Source of the DNA: Culex pipiens pallens
Lineage: Eukaryota > Arthropoda > Insecta > Diptera > Culicidae
DNA length: 64,000 nt
Direction of reading: 5' to 3'
Assembly: GCF_016801865.2 (NCBI RefSeq)
Contig: NC_068938.1
Location: 27,354,240 to 27,418,239 of the forward strand
Shown one piece after another: positions 12,414 through 25,073 of this stretch. Made by a program: the position numbers and the translations under genes. The notes beneath the pieces are model-generated. The model was given only the letters and a program-made list of their open reading frames with translations, was not told where the DNA came from and did not search any database. Every line of letters begins with the position of its first letter. The first letter of the stretch is position 1.

Positions 12414-12808
12414 AGTCCAGACTCGATCATCCGAAGGCCTTGGAAATATTTCACTTCGGATAACAGGAAATTTAGAATAATCGAATCACGAAACAACAAT
12501 TTTTTTTCGCTGTCTTTTTTTTTTATTTTTGAGCTTAAGTGTGACTCCTAAACAACGCTAAAGTGGTTTAGAATTTTAAAATCCAAAATGGCGGTGACTA
12601 AACGTTGAAAAATGCATTTTATTATTTAATGGGCAATCAACTATTCAAATTTGACTAAAATGGGGTCGCAGAACTCAAAATGTTCAGAACAAGAAAAAAA
12701 AAACAAAAAAATACTTTTTGTTCATGGTTCGATAATCCGAAGTCCCATACAAACCTTCGGATAATCGAATTTCAGATTATCGAAATTTCGGATAATCGAG
12801 TCTGGACT
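12414..12808. mobile_element. MITE with pogo/Tc1-like terminal inverted repeats
   Basis: The 395-bp segment starts AGTCCAGACTCGATCATCCG and ends with the near-complement (CGGATAATCGAGTCTGGACT). Further ATCCGAA and TTCGGATAA motifs lie inside. Termini with CTCGATTATCCGAA resemble those of pogo/Tigger-type elements (established knowledge). There is no transposase ORF. A TA target duplication is not clear. Confidence 0.7.
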
Positions 12809-13985
12809 TTACCTCAAACAGAAATAAAAAATCCAAAATTTAAAATACGTATTTTTGGGATTCAACTTAATGTAAGAAAAAGTTAAATGAAAATCGGATT
12901 TTTTCCGAACGCTTTTTTTTGCGAAAGGTCCCAATCATATAATCTATAACTTTGCCGAAGACACCAATTCGATTAGAAAATCCCTTCTTAATATTCAGGA
13001 TAACAGTACTCATTTTGAATGAAATTTTCAAAATTGACTTGAATGGATAAACTAATGGTGCAACATAAATTTCGAAACATAAAGTATCACAAAATGCGAT
13101 ATATATTCTTACAGTTATGCTTCTATAAAAACGTAAATTAAGGGGAAAAAATCCTCAATATTTACGACATTACGTTCAAAATTCAAAATTTGATATAACA
13201 TATTTAAACAAGCTTTATTTGATTGAAAATGCATTAAAAAATACGTAAAAAAGTGCATTCTTAGTAGTTTGAAAATAATTTTACACATTATTTCAATTTT
13301 GGTCAAATAACAGAGAGTGATTGTAATGGAAATTGTTTATTATTTTTTTACATGAAGAAAAAATTATGATTAAGACTGAAATTTTTAAAACAAACTTACA
13401 ATAGCCTTTTTTTAATCAACATGTTTGATTTGAGTGCATTTTATTCTGATTCGCTTCTATTATATCAATTATACATTTCAGTAAATTCCAAATTAAAACA
13501 AGATTAAACAGTCTAGTGTATTGAAAATGACTATAAAATTTCTACCAAATTAAATATTCTTAAAACTTTTCAAAAAATCAAATTTAAAATTTCCATGAGA
13601 ACCAACAATTCAAATCATCATGTTTTGTGAAAATTTAACGGGATTCACAAAAAATCAGAATTTTTCTTATTGAAGCCTTAAAATAGGCTTTTGATTTATG
13701 ATTTAAGATAAAAAATAATATTATGAAGCAAAAACAATTTAATCTTTTTTTTTGTAACTCAAATTATAATTACAAGGAATGGAAGTAAGTTCTCGAATTT
13801 AGTAAGTTCTCGAAGGCAAGCTGATAAAATTCTATCAATCCAACGGTGTACTATCGTATCTTAGAAAGTCAAATGCATATCATTCAGATTCTACTGCTTG
13901 TTGCTTTTACAATAATGTTTGCTATTGTTTAATCATAGAAAAAAATTTGATTCAATAAAAAATCAATCTGTGCCATCTTAAAAAT
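12809..13985. other. AT-rich intergenic DNA
   Basis: No gene seen. Around 12930-12990 there is a fragment (AACTTTGCCGAAGACACCAA) of the palindromic element family. Confidence 0.5.
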
Positions 13986-15157
13986 GGGCAACTCTCTACG
14001 AAATCGGCCGATTTCGACCATTTTTATTTTAGTATTTTTTTTTTGACTTAAACTTTGTGGGGGCCTTCCCTATGACCAAATAAGCTATTTTGCGTCATTG
14101 GTTCACCCATACAAGTCTCCATACAATTTTGGCTGCTGTCCATACAAAAATGTTTTGTAAATATTCAAACATCTGTATCTTTTGAGTGAATTTTCTGATC
14201 AATTTGGTGTCTTCGACAAAGTTTTTCGACAATTTTTAAATCAAGACTAACATTTTAAAAGGGCCAAACATTGAATATTACGCCCATTTAAAATGCTAGT
14301 CTTGATTTTAAAAATTTCACTATATTTTTTTCGAAAAGATCGGAAAATTTCACGAATGTTTCATGTCTTAAAATTGAAAATCGGACCATTATTTGCTGAG
14401 ATATGGTCATTAGAAAATGATGGGTTGTTTTGGTGAGATTAAGAAAACTTCAATTTTCGTATTTCTTTTTCTTAAAGCGGCTCTTTCTCAGCAACCCGAG
14501 GTCCAATCTTCAATGTTTCTTAGACAATTTTATAGCAAATTTTCTGAACTTCTAAAAAAAATATTTTTAGAAATGGTCACTTATGGTCACTATTTTTAAA
14601 AATTGAAAAACTGCAAATATTTCGCTAAAATCAAACTTTTGGTGGCTATATCTTGAAAACGGAGCCCTTTATCAAAAAATCTGTAGGGTACTTTTCGATT
14701 GCAAATTCAATTTTGCATTAAAAAATAATGCCAAACTTGTTTTTGCATGAAATTTGATTTTTCCAAAAATTACTGTTTTTTTCAAAAAATCATAACCCGG
14801 CGGCAGATTTTTTGACCATGTTTCTCTATGGCTCAAAAGTTGCGGATTTTTGTCCCCTAAAACATATCATAAAATCTCGAAAATCAAAAAATACGTATTT
14901 TGGGAAATTTTAGCGAAACAATACCTACAACTTTGTCGAAGACACCATTGATCAGAAAATTCACTCAAAAGATACAGCTGTTTGAATATTTACATAACAT
15001 TTTTGTATGGACAGCAGCCAAAATTGTATGGAGACTTGTATGGATGAACCAATCACACAAAATAGTTTATTTGGTCATAGGGAAGGCCCCCACAAAGTTT
15101 GAGCCAAATCAAAAAATACAAATAAAATCCATTTCCGGTTTTGGTAGAGAATTGCTC
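13986..15157. mobile_element. Long palindromic element, copy 2
   Basis: 1.17-kb relative of the element at 4637-6058. The left end (GGGCAACTCTCTACGAAATC) and right end (GGTAGAGAATTGCTC) are complementary, and the internal blocks match copy 1. AAAT flanks both sides. The TATGACCAAATAAGC block is present in both arms here, so this copy is more symmetric at its ends than copy 1. Confidence 0.8.
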
Positions 15158-16004
15158 AAATAAATAAATAGGGTAATAAACCCTTTCACAGCCTAATTCT
15201 AATATAGGCTTTTTGGAACTTTGATCGTGAATTTCATTAAGTGTTTTTGACTATTTCAGAGTAATAAATAGCTCATATAAAAGTTGATGTATCTGAAAAT
15301 GTTGTTTTAATAGCGGCATTATGCAAAAGTGACGAAAATAAATCGAAGAGCTAAGTGTGATGAAAATGGGTATATTTCCCCTTTATGTTAAGGCAAAAAT
15401 GTTTGATAAAATGTTCATATAACTTAACAAACAAAAAGCCAAGATTCATTGGATTCAAAACTATTCTTGGTATGGTAGAAGAAAAACTACATTTTTACCT
15501 TAATCATCCTACCTTTTTGCATATTGTGATAATTTGATAACTTTGATTGTACTTGAATGATTCAAATTAACTTCATTTAGCTTTTCATATCATTCTTTTT
15601 TTTTGTAAATGTTTTAACAATTTTTTTAATGTTGTATCGTTTATAAATTTATGACTGTCACCCTTTTCAATTGATTATAATTTTCATAGAAAAGCATTGC
15701 GGGTAAAATATTTGTAGTTTTTTCTTTTTTTAACATTGGTTTTTACGAAATCTTACGCAAATTTTCAAATTTGACGAAATTTGTCAAGAAATTTGTGCTG
15801 TCCGCGAAGTTGTGAAAATTCACTTACACTAACAATATTAAAAGGACTTTTAGTTAGACCCCTTCCAGATGTTAAATTTGATTCAGCTTATATTGTTTGA
15901 AAAAATACTATCAATTAGAGACAAAAAAAAAAACAAAACTTTCTAGATAAGCCACGCCTCCTTCAGAAACCCTCCATCCCATCAACCCGCATATCACTTT
16001 CGCT
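15158..16004. other. AT-rich DNA upstream of arginase
   Basis: No gene seen. Composition becomes more GC-rich from about 15945, consistent with entry into the arginase promoter and 5' UTR. Confidence 0.5.
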
Positions 16005-16010
16005 TCAGTT
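16005..16010 (+). promoter_or_regulatory. Candidate arginase initiator
   Basis: TCAGTT, a match to the arthropod initiator, lies 189 bases upstream of the arginase ATG. No TATA box is evident. Motif evidence only. Confidence 0.25.
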
Positions 16011-16198
16011 AGTTCCCGACGCGAACCACGCTCACAACATCGCCGACCAGCGATAAGGATGGCCTCCAACCGAGATCGGGCGAGCTTCCAAAAAGATGGA
16101 GGTTCAAGGGTTATCACCTCCTTCGACATACACAGCACCATCCGGCGCAGTCAGTCCGCCGCACAGAATTTGATCAGTCGAGCAAGTCGTAGTTCACG

Positions 16199-17478
16199 AT
16201 GCTGCTGCTGTCAAAAAGTTCGCTGGTGAAGTTGCTGGTGCAACGGGTCGGTCAAGCTAACCTGTCAACGGTAGAGAGCCTGGATCTTATTAGAGAACGG
16301 ACATCTCAAACCAAAAGTACCAATCGAAGCACGAGAACTGTCAAACGGAGGTACCAATCGAGCAAAATCCTTTGTCTTATGCTCGATTGGTACCTCCGTT
16401 TGACAGTTCTCGTGCTTCGATTGGTACTTTTGGTTTGAGATGTCCGTTCTCTAATAAGATCCAGGCTCTCTAGTCAACGGTTGCGGGGCTGGAGAAGTTC
16501 AAGAAGATAAACTATGAGAAGATCGGGATTGTGGGGGTGCCGTTCGAGAAGGGTCAGCGCAAGAAGGGCGTTGGGTTGGGACCGAAGGCGATCCGGGAGG
16601 CGGGGTTGATCGACAGTATTCAGGAGATTTCGAACAAGTTGGACATCCGGGATTATGGGGACATTCGGTACGAGGCGTTGAACCTGCAGGGCCGGTTGGC
16701 GGCGAACATGAAGAAGCTGGAGCACGTGGCCAGTTGTACGCGGTTTTTGTCGGAGCGGGTCACGCAGGTGTTGAACGAGGAACGGTTGTGTTTGACGCTT
16801 GGAGGTGATCATGCAATTGCGATTGGGTCGATCGATGGGCACTTGAAGCATTGCAGTGATGTGGCGGTGATTTGGGTGGATGCCCACGCGGATTTGAACA
16901 CGAACTCGACGTCGCCTTCCGGGAATATCCACGGGATGCCGGTGGCGTTGTTGGCGAAGGAGTTGGCGGATTACTGGCCGTATATTCCGGGGATGGACTG
17001 GCAGGAGCCGATCATCTCGATCAAGAACATGGTGTACATTGGGCTGCGATCGGTTGATCCATACGAACGGTTGATCATCGAGAAGTTTGGTATTCATGCG
17101 TTCGGCATGCGTGAGGTGGAGCAGTACGGAATTCACGAGGTCATGAGGATGGCGCTGGAGCGAGTTGATCCGGAAGGGAAGAAAAGTCTTCACGTGAGCT
17201 ACGACATCGATTCGCTGGATGTGCTGGAAGCTCCAAGCACGGGGACCAGTGTACGAGGTGGACTCACTCTTCGGGAAGGAATCTACATCATGGAGGAAGC
17301 GTACAACACTGGCAGGTTGGCGGCGGTAGACCTCGTAGAAGTGAATCCCTCAATTGGAACTCCAGACGACGTTCGGAAAACGCTGGATGCGGCCATTCAC
17401 CTTTTAGTGGCAGCTTGTGGACACAACCGTAGAGGTAATTTCGCCGATACATTGGATATCGTTGGCAAAAAGAAGTAA
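16199..17478 (+). CDS. Arginase, coding region interrupted by a MITE that may act as an intron
   Basis: Arginase hydrolyses L-arginine to ornithine and urea. The proposed CDS joins 16199-16270 (24 codons) to 16474-17478, giving 358 residues. The ATG has A at -3. The first 22 residues are hydrophobic/basic without acids (MLLLSKSSLVKLLVQR), like a mitochondrial presequence. In the joined numbering, metal ligands are all present: H137 in GGDHA, D160/H162/D164 in DAHAD, D268/D270 in SYDID. The substrate-loop segment APSTGT follows, and residue 274 is V where many arginases have P. A 201-bp MITE with its 8-bp duplication separates the two parts. Unspliced, it shifts the frame and translation from 16199 stops at 16436-16438; the downstream part then has no suitable ATG. 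Spliced at GT 16271 and AG 16472-16473, the frame is exact (phase 0) with Ser-Thr duplicated. Family assignment is firm; whether this allele works is inference. Confidence 0.9.
16272..16472. mobile_element. hAT-like MITE inside the arginase coding region
   Basis: The 201-bp element consists of two perfectly complementary 93-bp arms (16272-16364, 16380-16472) and a 15-bp loop. The direct duplication GTCAACGG flanks it at 16264-16271 and 16473-16480. An 8-bp duplication and TAGAG termini fit the hAT superfamily (the P superfamily also makes 8-bp duplications). Perfect arms and duplication indicate a young insertion. GT at 16271-16272 spans the left junction (G from target, T from element) and AG at 16472-16473 spans the right junction (A from element, G from target). 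Confidence 0.93.
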
Positions 17479-17603
17479 AACAATAGTGGGAATGTGCTGA
17501 ACCAGTTGTAAAAGTACTCCACTTTAGTTAAGTACTCCCGCAAGCAAGTGTAATTGAATCAAAGTGCCTGCAGGTCGGTTGTTCCCAACTAGATGTGGGA
17601 GAG

Positions 17604-17622
17604 ATTAAAAGCCTTAATTAAA
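17604..17622 (+). terminator. Arginase polyadenylation signals (candidate)
   Basis: Two ATTAAA hexamers (17604-17609, 17617-17622) lie 126-144 bases after the stop codon, with a T-rich stretch near 17640-17652. Confidence 0.45.
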
Positions 17623-17652
17623 AGAACCTCATCTAAACTGGTTTTATTTTGT

Positions 17653-19785
17653 TAGAAAACACCACAAGAAGACGATGACGACACCGGTGACAATGAGTGT
17701 GGTAAAGAGATCTCTTTCGTTCCAAATCTTCCCTGGAAAAACTTATGTTCATTGCAGCACCGAACAAAAAGATTCAACCGTTATCTCTGTGAGAGCACCC
17801 TGCATCGAGCAATCTCCCAAGAATCATTTTCCGGCACGTCTATTGTTATTGCCTCCACCCGCTCGACTCCATTGTTGACTCGCAGGCTACGATGAAGATG
17901 TCTTTGTGGTTTCGACCGTCCCGACCTTGTCATCTTGGGAAAGGTCCTGGGGAAAGTGGAGCTGGGTTGCGGTGACACCAGCTAGGCCAACCATTATCGT
18001 TGACATTAGCGGTCGTGAAGAAGCAGCTCATTACAAGGCGGTTAGCTGTTGTCATAACGATTAATTATCCTGCCATCCTGGGAGGTTGGGCGATGGGAGT
18101 GAGAGAATTATGTTGAATTAAAAGGTTGAAAGGGGACTCGAATTTATCAAATCTCGCATAAAATATGCCCGATCGAATGAGAATCGCTCGTCTAACCAGC
18201 AAGAAAGCAACCTCATTACCGCGGCTATGGCAATTTTCCGAAAGAAATGTTCAGATTCCAGTGCAAACAATGGCCCTCAAGCCACGATTCTCTGTCTCTG
18301 TAAATCCATGTCCATTAACTTGGTGGCGCGAATGACGCTGTTTGGGCAGAAGAGCCAAGCTATTTATCAACGGAAGCGCACCTGTCAAGAGCGGTGAGGT
18401 CACGCGGTGGGATAAACGTGAGATTTTAAAAACGTAATTAAAAATGTGATCAGTCTTTTAAAAAGGTAACGGAAATATTCAGTAAGATATTATCAAGAAT
18501 TTTGGAAACATTCTGAATTTTTAACGAAAATTTAAGCACTATTTTGTTTTTTTCCAGATTTAGCGAATTTCATAATTTGAATTTTCAGGATAAAAATTAC
18601 CTCCTGACCATCGCTTTGAAATTGGAATGCCAATTATTAATCAAAACATAAAAAATAAGAAAATTTAAATTACAAACCATGATTTTCACAGTTTTTGCCT
18701 TTTACCCCAGTCCAGTTTTCAAATTATATATGCATTCAGGGATTTTTTGTGAAAAAAATTTTGCTGGACTTGGTATCTTATAGCTTCTTCCAAGCTTCTT
18801 CTATCTATATATATGAAAAATGTCGACAGTTTTGTTCGAATGCGAGTCAGTGCAATATGGAGCATCGGATCGAGGTTGGATTCGTATAAGTCCAAGGAAG
18901 GTTCTTACGCCAAAAAGTTACAACTTTGCCCACTCTGGAACCGATTCCGGGAAATCTGCAGACTGTATAGAAAAAGTTACGCAAAATCAAATCACATAAG
19001 GCTGAATGATCAAACAAGCTTAAAACGTCAACAAACGAAAAAAGACAAGACGAAGTTTAAACCACTATTTCCATTAAAATAATGAAGTTTCCCGAAAAAA
19101 AACATTTTTTTGCCCCAGATTTTTCGAGCTAACATTGAAGGAAGGAGCAACATAAAGTTTGAAAAAAATGCAACGGTCTCATAAAAAAAATAAAACAGAA
19201 AATCTTGGAAACATACTCAGAAAAATGGCTACTATTAAGATCACTATGATTATTTCGCAAATGAAAAATGGTAGAATTCTAAATATCCAGTTATTCATTT
19301 GCTTAAAATTTTACATTTTTCTCGTTTTTTTCGCATTCTTCAAAATTTGCATTGAATTAATTAAAATTTAAGCTTTAGTTTCATCATTTTCGTTTGAACA
19401 AAAAAATCTATGCATTAAAATAAATTATACGTATCCATGGCCAGATATGGAAAATATACCCTTTCTAATATCGGCCTATCAGTACTTTGACCAGAAATTG
19501 ACTTTCAAAGCAATTTCAAAGCAATATTTCGCTTAAATAAAAGTATTCAAACAACTTAGTTTGTTGATTTCTCTAGAAATTATGTTTTGCTATAGCAGAA
19601 AAGTGTAGTGAAGAGTAATTCCATCGCTTAATAAAAACTAGTGTCAAGTTAAGCAAATGGATTCTAACTTACTCAGAGTAATCATGAAAAATAATGTTTA
19701 TAATGAAATATTCTAATCCAAATCTATAAATTGAACATCCAAGTTTAAGGCTCTGAAAGGCATCATTCCCGATCGGCCATTTGTT
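17653..19785. other. Intergenic DNA
   Basis: No gene recognised. The 17650-18420 part is less AT-rich and could hold regulatory sequence. A diverged copy of the 110-bp palindromic MITE is visible at about 19091-19178 (TTTTTTTGCCCCAGATTTTT ... ATGCAACGGTCT). Confidence 0.5.
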
Positions 19786-20672
19786 ATTTATTTGGACACC
19801 AACATGCTCGGGCCCCAATGGTGTTTTACCTTACAAACTAATACATAAATTAACGTCTAAAGAACAACAAGAATTTCCTTTTGATAACATCACGAGACAA
19901 GTTAAAATCGAACAAAGAAGCGACAAAATTAAACGCCCGGTGTAGCCCTGTCAGTGCACTGTACATTGCATAATTTGTTTGACGGATAGGGACACGTAGG
20001 AATGGGGAGTTCCGAAAAGTCCGAATGGGGGCGAAAATGTTCAATCCACGGAGAATGGCCGGACACTGCACTCTCGAGGTCAAAACGTCGGCAACTAGGA
20101 GTGATCGGCACACATTTCGTCGTACTGCTAGCGTGTCCAGGTTGATCAGCTCACAGCGACTTTCGTAGCTGGGCAGTCGGAAGGGATCCCGCCAGGGTAG
20201 AGATCGAAGGGCATATCGGATGAATCTTCGCTGCACACTCTCGATTCGCGCTACGCTGTTCTCGTAGTACGGACTCCACACAGAACAGCAGTATTCTAGT
20301 GTGGAACGGACCAACGCACAATAAAGTGCCTTCAAACAGTAGATGTCAGTAAAGTTTTTGGCTGTACGGAAGACAAAACCAAGTTGCCGCGATGCTTTGG
20401 AGACGATGTAGGAGATGTGCTGCTTGTATGTCAGCTCCGTGTCGAGGAGCACACCCAGATCCTTAACGCAGTTCTCACGAGGAATTGAAGTGCCGCAAAT
20501 CTGGTACTCGAACTTAATCGGGTTGCGTTTTCTGGAAAAAGAGATAACGGAGCATTTGGTTGGATTAACGACCATTCGGTTAATTTTGCACCATTCCGCG
20601 AAGTTGATCAGCTGTTGTTGGAGAACTTGAGCGTCAGATGCATTGTCAATCCGGCAGTAGATTTTCATTTAA
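19786..20672 (-). mobile_element. 5'-truncated non-LTR retrotransposon (jockey/CR1-like LINE)
   Basis: A 272-residue frame (20668 to 19850) encodes the C-terminal part of a LINE reverse transcriptase: NPTKCSVISF, VKDLGVLLD, and an LVRSTLEYCCSVW segment, typical of the region after the catalytic box in jockey- and CR1-type elements. The frame begins MKIYCRI, which normally follows the (Y/F)ADD catalytic motif, so the copy is cut just after the active site and cannot be active. The 3' end has an AAATAAATAA tail. Imperfect target duplications CGGCCATTTGTT (19774-19785) and CGGCCATATTTGTT (about 20673-20686) bracket it. The frame is intact, so the insertion is fairly young. Confidence 0.85.
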
Positions 20673-20686
20673 CGGCCATATTTGTT

Positions 20687-23600
20687 TTAGAAAAACATTC
20701 AAATCTTGATTCAGAATGTTTCAATCAATTTATTTTCATTGTGTTGTTTGTAGAAGCATTTTAATATAGTGATTATTTTTTCATTTCAACTTACCCTAAA
20801 TTCAGAACCATCATTGGCTCAAAAGTGAATAACACCATCTACCACCTTAAACCAAATTTGAAAGTTTTTCCAAAACTATTTTTACTAAAAAAAATGTGAG
20901 CTGATTACCTCCAAATAAAAATTAAATGAACTGTATTTAAACAAAAATAACTTCTCAATTTAAAATATCTCGTTGTTCCTGGGATTTTTTTACAGGCTCT
21001 TTCCAAATTGCTGCCTACAATTTCGTGGTCAATTTGATTGAACATCATGAAATATGCCATGGAGATTCTGTTAATTGATTTTCGATTGAATGGAAAATTT
21101 GTAAATCAAAAAATTAAATTTTTAATCAACTTTGGAAGTCATTCCTTTTACATTTTGTAGGCACATAAATTAGGCTTTAGAAAAAGGGGGAATTTCCATA
21201 AAAAACACCCCCTTTTTCTTAAACTTAGGAGTTTAGGTGTTAATGTTACCCGGAAATCGATTAGGATAAACTATATAGATATTGCAATTTTTAAATTTTT
21301 CATGGACGAAAAATCTAGTTCTATCTGTTAAAACTTAGCTTAATAAATCGAGTTATACAAATTCAATTGGCTTTGACTATGCAAGCCTTAACGATATTTA
21401 TTTGACAATTAAGGTATAATTCAATTCATAAAAACAGTTTTCGAAGTGAAAACCACTTCATCAAAACAAATAATTTCGAGTCCTGTTGATCATACTTACA
21501 TTTTTGTTGTAAAATAAAATGAGAGTCTACGTCAACCTAATTTTCAGGATTTGTTATGACGTTTATGAAGAAACTGGACAAAAACACACTTAGTTTTTTT
21601 TTACCAAATCCAGTCAATTTTACCGGTTTTTCAATTTTGGAACAGTTAAAAAACCTGAAAATACTGAATTTGAATTTTTGGTTAATTTTGTTCATTTTGA
21701 CAGATGGTTTACCGATCTCAACTTTACAGATTTTTAAATAAATTGGCAAGAAATTGGTAAAAAAATTAATCCCTCTGATACCTCAGTGAATATTATTTTT
21801 GGTTCTTTAGATAAATATCGAATCAAGAGTTTTATTTTGAAAAGGTCCTATAAGCTATTGTGTTTCTTTTGTTTATAGGTCCTTTAAAAAAATATCTAGA
21901 ATTGTTCATTCCATGTATACACCGAAAAAAGTTTAGAATTTACAAAAAAAAAAATGTTTTTATTTTATTGAAACTTATTATTGCTCCATATTGCATATTA
22001 AAAAAATAAAATTCAAATTGATATTGAAGTACATAAAAATACCAATACAAAAACTAAATTTGAAACAAATTTCACAAAACAAAAAAAAATCTGTTCAGAA
22101 TCATTTTAAACTGAAATTATAGATAATTTTGTTGCTACCAAACTTAGAGCAAGTAAAAAAATGATAAAATAGCATTTTCAGTTTATTTGGCTTATACTTA
22201 CTACATTCATTTTAGAGAAATTTTATTTTATTTAAATGTACAACACAGATTTTTGAGTAATTCTTTCTTGACACCGTTGTTCACCGATTCCACCCAGTTG
22301 AAGTTCCGACTACTCGCGTATTGCGGCATCACAATTTCATCTCATTTCATGAAAAACTGTCTCCACCAGTTCCGTCACCTTCCCCAGCATCAATCGGTGA
22401 GCAGGTCGGTCAGTAAAAAGCGGGACATTTTTTTGCACCTTTCCTCGGAGTTATGAACCTCCCGCAGTGAACCCCCACCATCAGTGCGCGCGCCAACACC
22501 ACGGGAAGAATTTTAATAATAAAAGCCGCGTGAAGTTGATGAATTGCTAGTCTTCGTCGCGGTCCTGCGATATTGTCCAGTTTTTCGAGCGCACGCGGGT
22601 AATTTTGTTTTGAGCCAAAAATGGAAATTTAATACGGGAGGTTTTGAGGTTAGGAAACGATTTAAATCACACTCCTAACCCTGGTTAAGCAATCACTCAA
22701 AGAATCCTCGAAATTGTAATTCATCGTTGGTCGTTCAAAACAAGGGGAAAGAAGCCACGACTTATTAGAAGCCATTTATAACATTTAAGTCACGTTAGCA
22801 AACCACCTGGAAACAAAGGAGGACAACCACGGCTGCTTCAGGTAGCTGCCACAGGTAAATCATGGGACGAAGCTGTGATATATCAACGCTAAAATGTTAA
22901 TCTGTCCCATACTCTTCTTCTTCTTCGTTTTTTTCTTCTTTTTTCCCATGAAGATGAGACTAAAGTGGCACTTGTGTCCTTTTGCGTGCTTCCTTTTTTC
23001 GAGGTGTGGAAATGGCGTACGTGACAACGGTGGAAAACGAAGTACGGCATTCGAACCCTTTTTATTTTCTGGGTTACCCAAAAGCACACAGGAGTGTGCA
23101 GGAAAATATATGTGAGTGAGATATAGAGGGGTAGTGTTTTGTGCGCAGCATAATAGAAGTATCATTGACTTTTTTTTTAGTAAAAGTAGATTTTAATTGT
23201 TGACTTTTTCTAAGAAGAACTGCTTATTCCAAACATAGAAGCAAAAGTTTTTTTTTGTACAAATCCAAAACCTGAAATGATATTATTCAGGATATAACAA
23301 TTAATAATTTATCACATTGGTACTATGGCATGCCAAAGAACATGATACAAAACAGAAAGAGTGAGTTTTTAGATTAGATGTGATCATTTTTAATACGCCA
23401 ATATTTTTTGTTTAAAAAAAGAAAAATACCACAACGAGTTTCCCTGCTCAAACACAATCAATGCAAAGTACTGCTGATATTTTCCAAGAGCAGTAGCAAC
23501 TCCTCACCGCTGTATGGGCAAATATCTCTGTGGCTCTTTCTGATTCACCGAACATCAAGGCTTATGAAACCAAACCGACACCAACCCAGAGTGCTGCACA

Positions 23601-24477
23601 TTCAAGACGGGAGGAGGCCATTTGCCAGCCAAAATATGCTGCTGCTGCTGCTCGCAATAAGCATCCTTAACTCACCTTCTAATGTAACTCGGAGCAAGAG
23701 TCTGGCTTTTCTGCGTCAGGACGACCCAGAACGTTTCTTCGGTGGTTGCGCAATTACACTTGATATTTGCTTTTGCACTGGGTACATTGGGATGAAATTT
23801 ATTAATATAAGGCTTTTGAGGTTTTTTGGAGCACACAAGACGACGATCCAACACGATGAAGCCCAAGAAGACGACTACGACGACTGTGGGGAAGCGAGGC
23901 AGAATGGGGCAGTCAAGTAGATAAACATCAAATAAAACTTTCAGGAAATTGAAAGTTCCATCAGTAAAGAGAGGGCCATTCTCTCACGCAGAAGGAGGAC
24001 CTTTGCGGAGCTGGGTGGTGGCAAGAGGACGAACGACCAAGTCGGAAAAGTTGTTGAGCAATACGGAGTGGAAAAGCTTTTGCGATTGATGGAAATTTGC
24101 TGTTGCTCTTCATGGGTACTTGAGTTTATTAGTAGCAGCAGGTGGAGCAGTATTTTGGTGTCTGAAATGCTTTAATTTTTTTCAAATTTGCGATTTTTAA
24201 TACTGTAAAAAACAATCATTCAAAACATTACCAAAAGTATACATAAGAAGAACATTTCGAACAACAATCGTCCATCTCACCATAAAATCTATTTTTAAAA
24301 GCACAGCAGCATGCGTTTTGTACCTATCCCACTGCGTGACAACATCTGGTTAGTGAATATTTGCCGCCGACAAATCAACCGTTGAGCGAACACCTTTCAC
24401 TTATCTTGCTCCTTGTCCACTCTAGAAAATCATTTCAAAAGCGCTTGAAGCATATAATTAAATCAAAATGTATCTCA
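20687..24477. other. Intergenic DNA
   Basis: AT-rich with islands of more balanced composition at 22240-22900 and 23400-24120. ORFs there (the longest 23408-23920, plus strand) have no recognisable domain, and I do not call them genes. Confidence 0.5.
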
Positions 24478-24665
24478 ATAGGGGGATGGCGTCGCTATTT
24501 TTAGACCACATTTTCCACTTTTTCTCATCGAAACCGACTACTTTATCGACTTCATTTTGCTGGGCGAGATAGGACGCCGTCTATTTTTAGACGATGACTC
24601 AGCACTTTTACACTCTTGCGCTTAAAAAAACCAGGTGGCAGCACGATGTAACGCCACGTCCCTAT
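24478..24665. mobile_element. Short MITE, family with ATAGGG...CCCTAT ends, copy 1
   Basis: 188 bp beginning ATAGGGGGATGGCGTCGC and ending TAACGCCACGTCCCTAT. The same start, body and end occur at 28423-28583. The imperfect inverted termini and absence of an ORF fit a non-autonomous DNA transposon. Confidence 0.65.
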
Positions 24666-24845
24666 AACAACACGATCTTCATGTGATTTAAAACAATACT
24701 TTCTCACAGTTAACCATTTTCAAACATTAGTCAAGTCTTGGCCCAGATTAGTGAACGGTGGTGGGACTATAGTACCAAGGTTTTGCTTGGTTTTATGTTG
24801 AACGGCTGGGTTTTTTTGGTAGCGGGTTCAATTTAGTATCAACAT

Positions 24846-24918
24846 GGGGATGTAGCTCAGATGGTAGAGCGCTCGCTTAGCATGTGAGAGGTACGGGGAT
24901 CGATGCCCCGCATCTCCA
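24846..24918 (+). tRNA. tRNA-Ala (AGC)
   Basis: 73-base cloverleaf. The acceptor stem GGGGATG pairs with CATCTCC (one G-U), the D arm includes TAGCTCAGATGG, the anticodon is AGC at 24879-24881, and the T arm is ACGGGGATCGATGCCCCG. The discriminator base is A; CCA is not encoded, as expected in eukaryotes. No intron. A/B boxes are intact, so it looks functional. Confidence 0.97.
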
Positions 24919-24924
24919 ATATCA

Positions 24925-24930
24925 TTTTTT
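24925..24930 (+). terminator. RNA polymerase III terminator
   Basis: A run of six T begins six bases after the tRNA 3' end. Confidence 0.8.
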
Positions 24931-25073
24931 AATGTCATTAACTACTAAAGATATTCTAATTTAAGCATCTCAAAGTATAATTAAATCATTTTAAAAAGTC
25001 TCACAATTTCTTAAATATGTACAAGACGTAACACAAATGACACGAAGGATGCAGAAATGCACCAGCAGAAAAA

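Noticed and set aside
16474..17193. 239-codon minus-strand ORF over arginase
   Set aside because: Shadow of the arginase coding strand with its high GC third positions.
23408..23920. 170-codon plus-strand ORF
   Set aside because: No recognisable domain, unusual composition, no promoter or splice context; likely chance.
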